Origin: an uncultured Elusimicrobia bacterium
Lineage (GTDB): Bacteria > Elusimicrobiota > Elusimicrobia > UBA1565 > UBA9628
Direction: 5' to 3'
DNA: 64,000 nucleotides
Assembly: GCA_903881545.1 (NCBI GenBank)
Contig: CAIRTQ010000086.1
Location: 1-64,000 of the forward strand
Positions 1-9,596 of this stretch are shown here, piece after piece. A program made the translations under genes and the position numbers. Every line of letters begins with the position of its first letter. The first letter of the stretch is position 1. The notes under the pieces were generated by a model. That model was not told the origin of the DNA and searched no databases. It was given only the letters and a program-made list of their open reading frames with translations.

Positions 1-213
1 ACCTGCACCGCATCGTTCGGGAAACTCTGCTCGAACGCGCTTCGCTTTTTGATCTGCTCAGTCTAAACGAATCCAGGCTGGCACGCCTCAAAGGTCACGA
101 CCCCCAACTATGCCTCGAATTTTAACCGGACAGGAGTGATTTGATAATTTCCCGTAAGGCACTGGGAGGGCGTAAAAAGGTGCAGTTCGACGGGGACGAT
201 CCGGCAGAATGTC

Positions 214-243
214 TTGACAATGCGTTATGGGTGTGTTTATATG
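214..243 (+). promoter_or_regulatory. sigma70-like promoter for SRPBCC1
   Basis: TTGACA (214-219), 17-18 nt spacer, TTATAT/TATATG (237-243), 7-8 nt before ATG at 250. Confidence 0.6.
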
Positions 244-249
244 TCTTCT

Positions 250-714
250 ATGATCACGGTGACGCAATCAGCGGATATAGACGCGCCCCCGCAGAAAATA
301 TGGGACCATATCGCTGATTTTAATAACTGGCGCCAGTTCACCGCGGCCAAGTTGCGCTTCACGAAGCTGTACCACGATTTCCGCTTGGCCCCGGGTTGCG
401 CGGCCGGTGCCGGCGCGACTGTCGTCATGCGTCGGCGGAATGTGAACGTATCCTGGACTATAACGGATTGGGCGCCTCCGCTCAAACTGGCCATGATCGC
501 CCGCGAGCGGCATCTGCTCGGCAGTTTCGATTGGAGCCTTACAATCACCGTGTCGGCCAGGACCTCGCTGACCACGCGCGTGGATATCCGCTTTGATTTC
601 GAGCCCGTGGGCAGGCTCACGAACTCCCTCCTGGGCTTTTTCGACGCCGAGAAGTCATTCCAAGAAAAGGCCCAGGAGATGCTCAAGCGCCTGAAGGCCG
701 CCCTCGGCAACTGA
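250..714 (+). CDS. SRPBCC/START-like domain protein (SRPBCC1)
   Basis: ORF 214..714. N-terminus MITVTQSADIDAPPQKIWDHIADFNNW aligns without gaps to the paralog at 2940..3410. Start at 250 is preferred because the track start overlaps a TTGACA -35 element. Confidence 0.75.
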   Translation: MITVTQSADIDAPPQKIWDHIADFNNWRQFTAAKLRFTKLYHDFRLAPGCAAGAGATVVMRRRNVNVSWTITDWAPPLKLAMIARERHLLGSFDWSLTITVSARTSLTTRVDIRFDFEPVGRLTNSLLGFFDAEKSFQEKAQEMLKRLKAALGN

Positions 715-736
715 AGCCATCCCCCCCCGCAATGCG

Positions 737-770
737 CCGGGCTTCCGCCTTGGAGGCCCGGTCTATTCTT
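737..770 (+). terminator. Rho-independent-type terminator between convergent genes
   Basis: CCGGGCTTCC-GCCTT-GGAGGCCCGG hairpin (737-761) followed by TCTATTCTT. Confidence 0.65.
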
Positions 771-783
771 AATTCTTCAGCCG

Positions 784-2773
784 CTACTTCTGCTGGGACT
801 GCGTGGTTGCAGTCGTCGTAGAGATCGCGGGAGTGTTGATCGGCGGCGGTTTTATCAGGCCATTGAAATTCATTATGGATAAGAGGCCCGAGAAGAGCAC
901 AGCGGCGGCAGCGACCCAAAGGGCACCCCCGCCAATCATAACCGCGATGGCGCCTACGCCGAGGCCAGCGCCCCCTGCCATATAAAGCTTTTCCATCAAG
1001 CCACCAGCCCCTGCCTGGCTCATCTGATGAGCTAAATATATGACCCCGGCTCCCATAACAGCGGAAACACCTGCGCATATGATGGCAGCATGGGCCATCA
1101 AAGCCGCGGCCGCAGGTGGGAACCATATCATCGTCGCGGCAGCATACACCAGGGCCGTCGCGATGGTTAGTGCTATGGCGCCGGCGATAAGCAACTTGCT
1201 TGCCCAGTTCACATATTCATCCCATGGTGCTTTTTGAGCATTTTTGCTGGCTGGGATGATGTCAGTGCCAGGCACACAGACTTTCCCGTTCCAATACATG
1301 TCTGGTAGTTGATCGCATGCGTCAGCCGCCGATGAATTATATGGCAGATAGCCCGGGATGATCCCAGGGATGGCCCCCGGGATGACCCCCGAAGTCGTGC
1401 CAGGGGTGTCGCCAGGGGTGCCGCCGGTATCGCCAGGGGTGCCAGGGGTGCCGCCAGGGGGGGTATCAGTGCCGCTAGGAGTGGTGCCGCCGCCAGGATT
1501 GCCGCTAGGAATGAACCCAGACCCCGAGGGGTCGGTAGCGCCAGTAACCGTACCCCCATCAAACTGACTGTTGCCGGCGGCCGCGTTGCTCTCAGTGGCC
1601 GAGGTCCCGCCGGCGCGCATCTGGGCGTTGAAAGGCGCCATGCCGCGCAACGATGCCAAGGCCTTGCTGGACTTGAGGCCCCTCAGCGTGAAATTCGCAC
1701 GCCCCGGACGCATGCCAGCCATCAGGCGCCCGCCCAGCGCCTTGCCCGTTAAGTGCGGATAGGCGAACTGCGACAAATGCCCGCTAGCGGCTCCAACCCG
1801 TGGCATGCTGCCTCCGAGGCCACCACCACCAAGGTTCCCACCGCCGAGGTTGCCACCACCGAGGTTGCCGCTCAGCCCCCCGGAGAGTTTAGGAAAGCCG
1901 ACATTGGCAGCCTGCTCCTCTGGCTTCTGCTCCGAAACATCACCATCGGCGGTCTTGGCAACCTCGTTCTGGGGCGCCTCCTGCCCCTGACTTGGCGCTG
2001 TCCGCCGGCTTATCTCCCCAATTCAAGTCCTTGCCGGAGCCGTAAGGAAGACTAGAACCGCTTCCATCGCGGTCTACCTTGAGCGAAGAGCTGATGCCTC
2101 CTAGGTCCGGCGACATATCGGCTTGGCCTTTATGTCCCATCATCTTGGCGATGAGGGCGGCCAAACCGCCAATGACTAGCGCGGCCGTAAGCAACGCCGC
2201 CGTCTTGCCCATGGTTGTGGAAGTGAGGCCCGATATCCCGTTGCCGATGCTCGCGGAGACATTCGAGAACGCTCCCGCGACGCGGCCGAGCAGGCCGACG
2301 CCAGCCTCTGCTGCGGAACCAGCGGCGCCGGCCGCAGAACCAGCGGTTTCGGCGGCAAATCCCGCAGCGCCCTCTGCGGCAAATCCCGCGGCACCCTCTG
2401 CGGCAAATCCCGCAGCGCCCTCTGCGGCAAATCCCGCAGCGCCCTCTGCGGCAAATCCCGCGCCCTCTGCGGCGGAACCAACGGCCCCTGCCACCGATCC
2501 AGCGGCACCACCAGAGCCAAAAGCCCCGGAAGCTCCGGCACTAGATCCAGCTTCCAAAGCCGCTCCAGACTCGGCGGCGCCGGCCCCGACCCTGCCACCG
2601 AAAGCCGCGCCTTCCGCAGCGCGCGCTCCCGTCAGCGGAGCGCCCGGAGCCTTGGCCCCACCCCAAGCCACGCCGGATTTCTTACGCTCCTTATCCCTCT
2701 TCTTCTTCAGGTCAGGGATGACCAAGTCAGGGATGTTCTGCTTTGGGAGTTCAAAATCTTCTTTGTCGGACAT
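784..2773 (-). pseudogene. Gly/Ala-rich membrane protein A, split by an apparent frameshift (ORFs 1940..2773 and 784..1806)
   Basis: First ORF matches the N-terminus of protein B (MSDKEDFELPK..VIPDLKKKRDKERKKSGVAWG). Second ORF matches the C-terminal half (LRGMAPFNAQMRAGGTSATESNAAA). The second frame stays open upstream to about position 2000 (QEAPQNEVAKTADGDVSEQKPEEQAANVGFPKLSGG). Confidence 0.75.
2346..2475 (-). repeat. 24-bp tandem repeat in gene A encoding (AAGFAAEG)n
   Basis: Repeated GCGGCAAATCCCGC[A/G]GC[G/A]CCCTCT units; translation GAGFAAEGAAGFAAEGAAGFAAEGAAGFAAEGAAGFAAE. Confidence 0.85.
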
Positions 2774-2827
2774 ATCGAGCCTTCCTTGTGGACCTTCGAT
2801 GAACCTCGCCTCCGGTCCAATACGATG

Positions 2828-2856
2828 AGTTTAATGCAGGCATAAAGCATTGTCAA
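2828..2856 (-). promoter_or_regulatory. sigma70-like promoter for gene A
   Basis: Minus strand TTGACA-N17-TAAACT, upstream of ATG at 2773. Confidence 0.65.
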
Positions 2857-2904
2857 TAGAACAGGAATTTTAACCATATATTTACTTTAGTCGGGTGGCC
2901 GCTG

Positions 2905-2933
2905 TTGACATGACGCAGCCTAGCTGTTATATT
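2905..2933 (+). promoter_or_regulatory. sigma70-like promoter for SRPBCC2
   Basis: TTGACA (2905-2910)-N17-TATATT (2928-2933), 7 nt before ATG 2940. Confidence 0.7.
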
Positions 2934-2939
2934 TGTCCC

Positions 2940-3410
2940 ATGCCCATCGTCGAACAGTCCTGTGTTCTACGCGAAAGCCCCGAGCGCCTCTGGAACATCC
3001 TGAGCGACCTGCGCAACTGGAGCTATCTCTTCTCCACCAGGACCTGGCTGCGCCGGATCAAGCCGTCCTTCGAGTTATTGGAGGGAACGGGCGCGGATAT
3101 GAGCTTCCAGGTGTCCTACGGCTGGTCATTCCGCGAAAAGTGGATGATGACTCAGTGGCGCCCGCCGGAGTATCTCGCGGCCGCGGGGCGCTCTTTTCTT
3201 TACCGCTGCCCTCTGCATGACGCCGGATTGGCTTTCGCCCTTGCCGCCATCGGGCCCCTGGAGACGCGCGTGGATTGCTGTCTGGAGCTCGAGCCCTTCC
3301 CCCCCCGCCGCCTGGTCAAGATGCGGCCCGTGTTCTCCGTGGAAAAGGAGATGCGCAACCAGTTAGTGGAGTTCTCGGCGCGCTTGACGGTACTGCTGGA
3401 ACGCGCATAA
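2940..3410 (+). CDS. SRPBCC/START-like domain protein (SRPBCC2)
   Basis: MPIVEQSCVLRESPERLWNILSDLRNW, colinear with SRPBCC1; start at 2940 rather than 2895 because the promoter lies between. Confidence 0.75.
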   Translation: MPIVEQSCVLRESPERLWNILSDLRNWSYLFSTRTWLRRIKPSFELLEGTGADMSFQVSYGWSFREKWMMTQWRPPEYLAAAGRSFLYRCPLHDAGLAFALAAIGPLETRVDCCLELEPFPPRRLVKMRPVFSVEKEMRNQLVEFSARLTVLLERA

Positions 3411-3476
3411 GCCGCCGGCCCTGCGGCACTTCCTCATCTGCAAGAGCCAACGACGCACGGCTGCACGCGCTCCGGG

Positions 3477-5219
3477 TCAGAAGAAAGCGAAGTACGCCGC
3501 CGCGGCGCCCAACACCGCCATGGCGATGCTGGCCGATGCGGCAACCTCGCCGTAGGGTAGCATCACCCATATAGTAGCCGCGGCAGAGATGCAGCCTCCT
3601 GCGGCCATCATGATGTTGCCCTGGAGCGGCTGGCCGTAGTGCACGCGGGTGTACAGACCCAAGGCGGTGATGGCGACTCCCAGGACGCCGGCGATGTATG
3701 TGCCGTACGTCATGAGCCATGAGATCGCCGCGATCAATCCAGGTCCCAGGGCCAGGCCGAAAGTGTTGACAGCGATGGCGATGACATTGGTGATGAGCAG
3801 GAAAGCGGAAATGATCCCGATGATGATCTTCGCCGCGTCCACCATTCCCTGCCATGGAGTCACATTCGCATGCTTGCCGCTATTCGGCGTCAGCGAAGTG
3901 CAGGTCTTCCCGTCCCAATACTCGCCCGCATCATAGTTGCACTTCTCAATGGTCGGGACATAAGGAGTCTGGGTGACACCGGGGACCGTGCCGCCGCCCG
4001 TGCTGGTGCCCCCACTGCTCGGCGTCTGTCCCCCGCCGGTCTGCGTCCCTCCCCCGCCGGTCTGCGTCCCTCCCCCGCCCGCAAAAGAGCCTCCCAACGA
4101 CGGCCCGCTCGGAATGGTCCCGCCGGCGACCTGGCTGGCTTCCCACTGGGTCGAGGCCGCAGCCGCGTTGGATTCGGTGGCCACAGAAGTCCCGCCCGAG
4201 CGCATCACGGCGTTGAAAGGAGCCATACCGCGCAGCCGCGCCAGATATCCACTGGCCAAGCCCCGCTTGCCTCCCACCGCTTTGCCTTCCAAGCGGCCCA
4301 TGCTCGCCGTCTTGTTGAGCGCCACGGCGCTCAGCTTTCCCCCTTTGCCTGACTGGGAGCCTCCCATGCCAAACTTGTCCAAAACGCCGCTCGCCGCCCC
4401 ATAGGGCGTCCCGTTAGATCCCGCCACATTGCCCCCGCTGCCCGCCGAGCCGCCCAATTCGGTGCTGAGCTTGAAACCAGAGAGATTGTGCGCCATCTTG
4501 TCACGCGAGGTATCTCCACCTAGGGTGTTGGACGCCATATCCGCGGTCCCCGCATTATTTGCATCCTTCGTGTTCTGGGCGGCGTCCGCTCCGGAGGGCG
4601 CATCCGCCGATGGGGAAACGGCCTGGCCTTGGCTGTTGCCGAAGTCGAGTCCCAGGCCCCGCCCCGCGCGGGCGTCGTAGTCCAGGCTGGAATCCCCGCC
4701 CCCGGGGCGGATCTTGAGATTGGAACTAATGCCGGCCAGATCTGGCGGCGCGGACGCATCCGCCATGGCGCGGCCCACGATCTTATAGGCGAGCAAAGCC
4801 GCGCCCCCCATCATGAGCGCGACCGCCACGGCAACCGCGATCTTGCCCAAGACCGTTGAAGTAAGGCTCGCCAGAACGCCCTCCACCTGGCCGAAAATGG
4901 TCGCAAAGAAACCGGCCTGCCCCCCGGCTCCGGCCGCGAAGGCGGCTTCCGCTCCGGCGGCGGCCTCCTCTCCGACTGCGGCGGCCCGCACGGCGCTGGC
5001 AGCGACCCGCGTGGCGCTGGCAGAAGCCCGCGCGGCGCTAGCCGCTGCGCGGGCACCGCCGGCGGCGCCTCTGGCCCCGGCAAAGGGAGCGCCGCCAGGC
5101 TTGGCTTGGCCCCAAGCCGCGCCCGCCTTCTTGCGCTCTTTCTCCTCTTTCTTGAGGTCTGGGATAACCAAGCCTCTGTCATCCAACTTCGGAAACCGAA
5201 AGTCTTCTTTTTCAGGCAT
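3477..5219 (-). CDS. Gly/Ala/Ser-rich membrane protein B, unknown family
   Basis: 580 aa; N-terminal IPDLKKEEKERKKAGAAWG, TM, low-complexity region, LRGMAPFNAVMRSGGTSVATESNAAA, C-terminal hydrophobic helices. Confidence 0.8.
   Translation of the reverse strand: MPEKEDFRFPKLDDRGLVIPDLKKEEKERKKAGAAWGQAKPGGAPFAGARGAAGGARAAASAARASASATRVAASAVRAAAVGEEAAAGAEAAFAAGAGGQAGFFATIFGQVEGVLASLTSTVLGKIAVAVAVALMMGGAALLAYKIVGRAMADASAPPDLAGISSNLKIRPGGGDSSLDYDARAGRGLGLDFGNSQGQAVSPSADAPSGADAAQNTKDANNAGTADMASNTLGGDTSRDKMAHNLSGFKLSTELGGSAGSGGNVAGSNGTPYGAASGVLDKFGMGGSQSGKGGKLSAVALNKTASMGRLEGKAVGGKRGLASGYLARLRGMAPFNAVMRSGGTSVATESNAAAASTQWEASQVAGGTIPSGPSLGGSFAGGGGTQTGGGGTQTGGGQTPSSGGTSTGGGTVPGVTQTPYVPTIEKCNYDAGEYWDGKTCTSLTPNSGKHANVTPWQGMVDAAKIIIGIISAFLLITNVIAIAVNTFGLALGPGLIAAISWLMTYGTYIAGVLGVAITALGLYTRVHYGQPLQGNIMMAAGGCISAAATIWVMLPYGEVAASASIAMAVLGAAAAYFAFF
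4030..4085 (-). repeat. Short tandem repeat encoding GGGGTQT units in gene B
   Basis: Repeated 21-bp TCTGCGTCCCTCCCCCGCCGG; protein GGGGTQTGGGGTQTGGGQTP. Confidence 0.75.
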
Positions 5220-5284
5220 ATAGCTAACCCTCTAACGAGTCATCTAACGAATCATCGGCCATTCCTTTCCCCTTTCGCCAAGAA

Positions 5285-6895
5285 CTACTTGCTGGAGCTG
5301 GTGCTTGTGCTGGTGGTCGTGGGAGCGCTGATATTCTTTCCGAACAACGCCTTATTTATCCCGAAGGTGTTATTGGCAACGCCAGCATCAAGCAAGGACA
5401 GGCATCCCGTTATGGTGCCGGTGATGGCCGGTATGATGCTGGAAGACATTAGATTTGCCACCCCTATAAACGAAGCAGCCGCGATCACCCCTCCGGTTAT
5501 GCCGTAGATGAGCCCCAATTCCGGACGCCCCATGCCCGCCAGAGTAAAGCCGATACCGCCGATGGCCGCGCCCAGGGCGGTAAGCATGTATCCCAGATAC
5601 TTCGAGTAGGCCAGCGCCCCGGGCCAAACCAGCCACAAAAGCGACGCTACCGCTTGAAGAGCCGCGATGATGGCGGCGGCATCGATCAAATACTTGGCAA
5701 CCTTCACCAAAGTATTGGTCGTGTCCTGACTTCCGGTCCCGGTCACGCTCTGGACGCAACCCCCGGCGGGCGAATTGACCCACTGACCCTTCCACCCCTT
5801 TGCTGCCGCGAGCGTGGTGCAGTCGTCGACCGTACTGGTGGTAGCCGCGCCCGCGGAGCCCGACACTGGCGATCCATTTCCGGAGGCCGCGTTGACGCCA
5901 GGTGCGGCGTCGCCGCTTCCTAACGATGGCGAGGCCTGGCCCGCGCCCGCGGTCTGGGCGCCGCTTCCCGTGATGAGTGGAGCGGCAGCCGTGCCAGCAT
6001 CGAATGGAATCGAAGCGCTGGCCGAGCGTGTCTCGTTGGCTCCCGATTTCACCGAGGGGGCCAGCATGGCGGCGGTATTAAGCTGCCTCTGGGCCAACCC
6101 CCGACCAGAGTTTCTGCCCAGGCTTACGGGCCGGGCCGCCGTCGCGGCCAAGGTCCTGTTAGTTCTCATGGCCAGCAACTTGCCGGATTCGCCATTGGAC
6201 TTAATAGTATTTTCGAAAGGACGACTCACTCCGCCGGACAGACCGCCACCTCCTCCGGACAAGCCCCCGCCCAAGCCGGAACTGAGTTTGCCGAAGGAGT
6301 GTTCCATGCCTGCCCCTTTCCCTTTCCCCGCAGCCGCCAATGCTTCCGGGTCCACATAGTCCCCCGAACCTCCCGGCATAGTGGGCGCTGCGCCGGCGTT
6401 GGCGTTGGCCTGCGCGTCCGCAGCGGCCTTGGCCGCTTCGGCCTCGGCCTCAGCCTTGGCCTTGGCCTTGGCCTCCCGCTCTTCCGGGGTCATGCCGTCC
6501 AAACTGCCTGACACCATGTTCAGGCCGCTCTGCGCCGAGCGCTGCGTCCCCGGCAGATTCGAAAGGTCCCCATCATATTTGGACCCAGCCCTGGCGACGA
6601 ACAACTGGGACTTCCCGTGCGCCAGGAATCCGCTGTCGTTCGGAGCCAGCGCCTTACCCAAGCCATAGGCGCCGGCGGAGAGGGCGGCCACAAGGAGGGC
6701 CACCGCAACCTTGCCCGCCGAGAGAGCGCCTGCCAGGCCTCGCAACCCGCCCAGGACGCCGCGAGCGCCAATGGAGCCGCTTGTGGAGCCTCCTTTAGTA
6801 GACCACCACGCCAGGCCTGATTTCTTGCGCCGGCGGTCACCGACATTGGCCAACTTTAAATCCGGTATTTGCACGGCATTATCTTGATTATCCAT
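5285..6895 (-). CDS. Gly/Ala-rich membrane protein C, unknown family
   Basis: 536 aa; VQIPDLKLANVGDRRRKKSGLAWW N-motif shared with A and B, TM, low-complexity region, C-terminal TM cluster. Confidence 0.8.
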   Translation of the reverse strand: MDNQDNAVQIPDLKLANVGDRRRKKSGLAWWSTKGGSTSGSIGARGVLGGLRGLAGALSAGKVAVALLVAALSAGAYGLGKALAPNDSGFLAHGKSQLFVARAGSKYDGDLSNLPGTQRSAQSGLNMVSGSLDGMTPEEREAKAKAKAEAEAEAAKAAADAQANANAGAAPTMPGGSGDYVDPEALAAAGKGKGAGMEHSFGKLSSGLGGGLSGGGGGLSGGVSRPFENTIKSNGESGKLLAMRTNRTLAATAARPVSLGRNSGRGLAQRQLNTAAMLAPSVKSGANETRSASASIPFDAGTAAAPLITGSGAQTAGAGQASPSLGSGDAAPGVNAASGNGSPVSGSAGAATTSTVDDCTTLAAAKGWKGQWVNSPAGGCVQSVTGTGSQDTTNTLVKVAKYLIDAAAIIAALQAVASLLWLVWPGALAYSKYLGYMLTALGAAIGGIGFTLAGMGRPELGLIYGITGGVIAAASFIGVANLMSSSIIPAITGTITGCLSLLDAGVANNTFGINKALFGKNISAPTTTSTSTSSSK

Positions 6896-6910
6896 GGAAG
6901 TTCTCCTGCC

Positions 6911-8404
6911 TTAAACCAGATACCGGTCTAAAATCCCATCCGAAGGCACTTGGCTGGTCTTCGATCCCGACTGATGGTCCCAGTCCGGTGGCCAGCCATT
7001 CTGGAAATCGGTAGATGGATATTGCTTGGGCTTGGTCAGATAAGCCGCGGCCAACGCAGCCAAGGCAGCTCCCCCGCAGACCATGGTGATGGCCAGGGGG
7101 CCACCCTTGAGCACTCCGTCCGAAGCAAAGCCCCAGATCGCCGCAGCGGAAGCGGCGATGGTGAAGCCTCCGGCCAAAGACAATATCCCGCCTTGCAGAG
7201 GCTGGCCGTACGCGCCGCCGCCGATCAAGGCGCCAAGATACACGGCAAAAGCGCCCAGCGACGCGGCCACGGCCGACAGGGCGATAGCCAAACCCTTGGC
7301 CCAAGGCCCCATGGCGGCGGATTTTTTGGAGATCATGTTGGCAATGAATAGCAAAGCGCATGCGCCCGCCAAGCAAAGCAGCGCCGTGTTGATAGCGGAC
7401 TGCCAGGGGGTTACGTTTGTGCCAGGCACGGAAGGGACCGGGGCGAAATTACTGGTACCGGCTGACCCGGAAACAGGATTGACTGTAGGGTACGTGCCGC
7501 CAGAACTGGTCGTGCCGGGGCCGGTGCCGCCGCTGCTACTGCCTTGGCTACCCGCGTCAGCAAGCGCAGGCGCTTGCGCATTGCCGTCGTAGGTCTTTCC
7601 CGCGGCCGCGCTGCTCGCGGCGCTGGCCTGGTCGCGGCGTACCTGCATGGCCTGGTTCAAAGCGCCGCCCAAACGGCGCGCGCTGGGGATGGCTCCCGCC
7701 GCCCCACCCGCCCGGGAGGCGGACATGCCAGAGAGATTGCCGCCCTTGGCGCTGGCCAATAGCCCTGCACCCGACCCTGCGGAACCGCTGCTGGCTCCCG
7801 AGCCGCCCCCCCCGCTCTGGCCGAGCTGTCCGAACTTCCGGTCTGATTTAAGTTTTGCGGCCGGTCCCTGCGAGGGGGCGTTATCGCTCTTCGTGAACGA
7901 CTCGCCAGGCGTGGCAACAGCAGCAACAGCAGCAACAGCAGCGGCCTTCGCCGCAGCCGCAACATCAGCGGCCTGGTCCTGCGCCGGCACCATCTTCTTG
8001 GCGTTGGCATCGACCAGATACTGCAAAGACTGGGAAATCCCGTCAGCCGATGCGCCGCCCTGTCCCGAGACGCTGGCAGCAGCGGATTTCGGCTTGGCTG
8101 CGAAGATCGACTTAAAATCCGCATCGCTGCGGTCCGCGGACGTAGGACCAAATAGCTTGTATCCGACGAAACCGACGGAGCCGGCGACCGTAGTCCCCAC
8201 CAGGATCAGTCCAATGATGCCGGCCTTGGTCGCCAGGATCCCCTTGCTCAAGAACAAGCCGGCACGGCCGATGCCGCCCACGCCGCCCACCCCTCGGGAG
8301 CCAATCCCCATGCGGGAGAACCAACCGGCCAGACCGCCGTGCTTCTTCTCCTCCTCACGGTTCACCGCCGGAGTGATTTTAGGGATGTCAGTTGGCTGAT
8401 CCAT
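6911..8404 (-). CDS. Gly/Ala-rich membrane protein D, unknown family
   Basis: 497 aa; C-terminal VTPWQSAINTALL and YGQPLQGGILSLAGG match protein B. Confidence 0.8.
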   Translation of the reverse strand: MDQPTDIPKITPAVNREEEKKHGGLAGWFSRMGIGSRGVGGVGGIGRAGLFLSKGILATKAGIIGLILVGTTVAGSVGFVGYKLFGPTSADRSDADFKSIFAAKPKSAAASVSGQGGASADGISQSLQYLVDANAKKMVPAQDQAADVAAAAKAAAVAAVAAVATPGESFTKSDNAPSQGPAAKLKSDRKFGQLGQSGGGGSGASSGSAGSGAGLLASAKGGNLSGMSASRAGGAAGAIPSARRLGGALNQAMQVRRDQASAASSAAAGKTYDGNAQAPALADAGSQGSSSGGTGPGTTSSGGTYPTVNPVSGSAGTSNFAPVPSVPGTNVTPWQSAINTALLCLAGACALLFIANMISKKSAAMGPWAKGLAIALSAVAASLGAFAVYLGALIGGGAYGQPLQGGILSLAGGFTIAASAAAIWGFASDGVLKGGPLAITMVCGGAALAALAAAYLTKPKQYPSTDFQNGWPPDWDHQSGSKTSQVPSDGILDRYLV

Positions 8405-8413
8405 ACGTCCTCC

Positions 8414-9463
8414 TCAATACGCGCTTTTCGTCTGGGACGTCACGTTACTGCCGGAATTCTGGCTGTAGCCCATGGTGGCCGAGGCCATCGTGGTTCCCAT
8501 CATGACCATCTGCCCCGCCACTCCCCCGATGAGGCCTCCGGCCAGGACACCCGCCAGCATGAGGACGAGGCGCACCTTCATCTGCTGGCTTGTATCCATG
8601 GCGGCCTGGTAAGCCGGCACCGCAGACTGCTGGTTCATGTTGATGCTAGTATCGTTGGGCTTGAGGCTCATCGGCGCGGCCGCGTCCATGCTCGCGTAAG
8701 CGCCCTCTTGGCTTTGCCCTTGGTTGGCCGTAATGGGAGAACCTGCGCTGCCGCCGTCGAATATCCTCCCGGCCACAGACCTGGAGGCATCCGCGCCCTT
8801 CTGGGCGAGCGCGGCCGCGCCCTGGGCCTGGGCCGCTCGCAACGAATTCATGACCGGCGCCCCGCTCTTGGCGTCAGCGGAACCCGCACCGAGGCCGTGG
8901 GTGGCGATCAATCCGGTCTTGGCCACCGGCGTGCCGAACGGGCTCGAGCCCGCGGTCACATTCGCCCCGCTGCCCCCGCCGCCGCTGCCCAATCCGGAGA
9001 GTCCCCCGGCCTTGACCTTGGGCGGATTGAAGCCTTTCTGGGGCTTATCGCCGCCCCAGCCCGCGACATCGGCCTTCTTGCGACTTACCGCCTTGAGAGC
9101 GTCGGCATACGATGCGGAGCCCTTTCCGGGCAGAATCGGCGAACCCGCAGCCGATGCCTCAGGGGACGCCAGAGGCGCCTGGTAAAGCGCGGAGGCAACA
9201 TCCTGGTCGTCGCGCCTCTGCTTGCGGTTGGCGCCTTCCATGGAGAGGTCCACGGCGGAACCCGGAGCGCCGTTAGGATTGGCCGTGGAGTCCAGGCTCT
9301 GCTCCGAAGTCCGAAGTCCGGCGCCGGAGAATGCCGGAGCGGAACTGGCGGATGAATCCATCAACGGCAGGCAGACCCATCCTCCGATCACTCCGAAGGC
9401 CAAAAGGATGACCCACCAGAATTTCTTGAATGGATCGCTGCCCTTCCTAATGGTTACAGTCAT
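8414..9463 (-). CDS. Gly/Ala-rich membrane protein E, unknown family
   Basis: 349 aa; N-terminal TM, Gly-rich middle, helix ending RSVAGRIFDGG, C-terminal TM segment. Confidence 0.75.
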   Translation of the reverse strand: MTVTIRKGSDPFKKFWWVILLAFGVIGGWVCLPLMDSSASSAPAFSGAGLRTSEQSLDSTANPNGAPGSAVDLSMEGANRKQRRDDQDVASALYQAPLASPEASAAGSPILPGKGSASYADALKAVSRKKADVAGWGGDKPQKGFNPPKVKAGGLSGLGSGGGGSGANVTAGSSPFGTPVAKTGLIATHGLGAGSADAKSGAPVMNSLRAAQAQGAAALAQKGADASRSVAGRIFDGGSAGSPITANQGQSQEGAYASMDAAAPMSLKPNDTSINMNQQSAVPAYQAAMDTSQQMKVRLVLMLAGVLAGGLIGGVAGQMVMMGTTMASATMGYSQNSGSNVTSQTKSAY

Positions 9464-9478
9464 AAATCCACCGTGGTC

Positions 9479-9507
9479 AGTTTAGCCGTAGGCCCAGGCT
9501 TTGTCAA
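9479..9507 (-). promoter_or_regulatory. sigma70-like promoter for the E-D-C-B unit
   Basis: Minus strand TTGACA-N17-TAAACT, close upstream of ATG 9463. Confidence 0.65.
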
Positions 9508-9596
9508 GAGAAACCGTTTTCCTTACTATATTTTTACCGAATGCCGGCGGCTAGCGCCGTATGCGGATTCGCCAAAGGAGCCCCGCAGTCCGGGCC

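Noticed and set aside
1940-2050. Programmed ribosomal frameshift in gene A
   Set aside because: No clear slippery heptamer seen at the junction; mutation or assembly error is simpler.
2346-2475. CRISPR array
   Set aside because: Units are contiguous 24-bp coding repeats with no spacers.
2079-2828. 249-aa plus-strand Ala/Pro-rich ORF
   Set aside because: Antisense of gene A repeats; the minus strand has promoter and homology to B.
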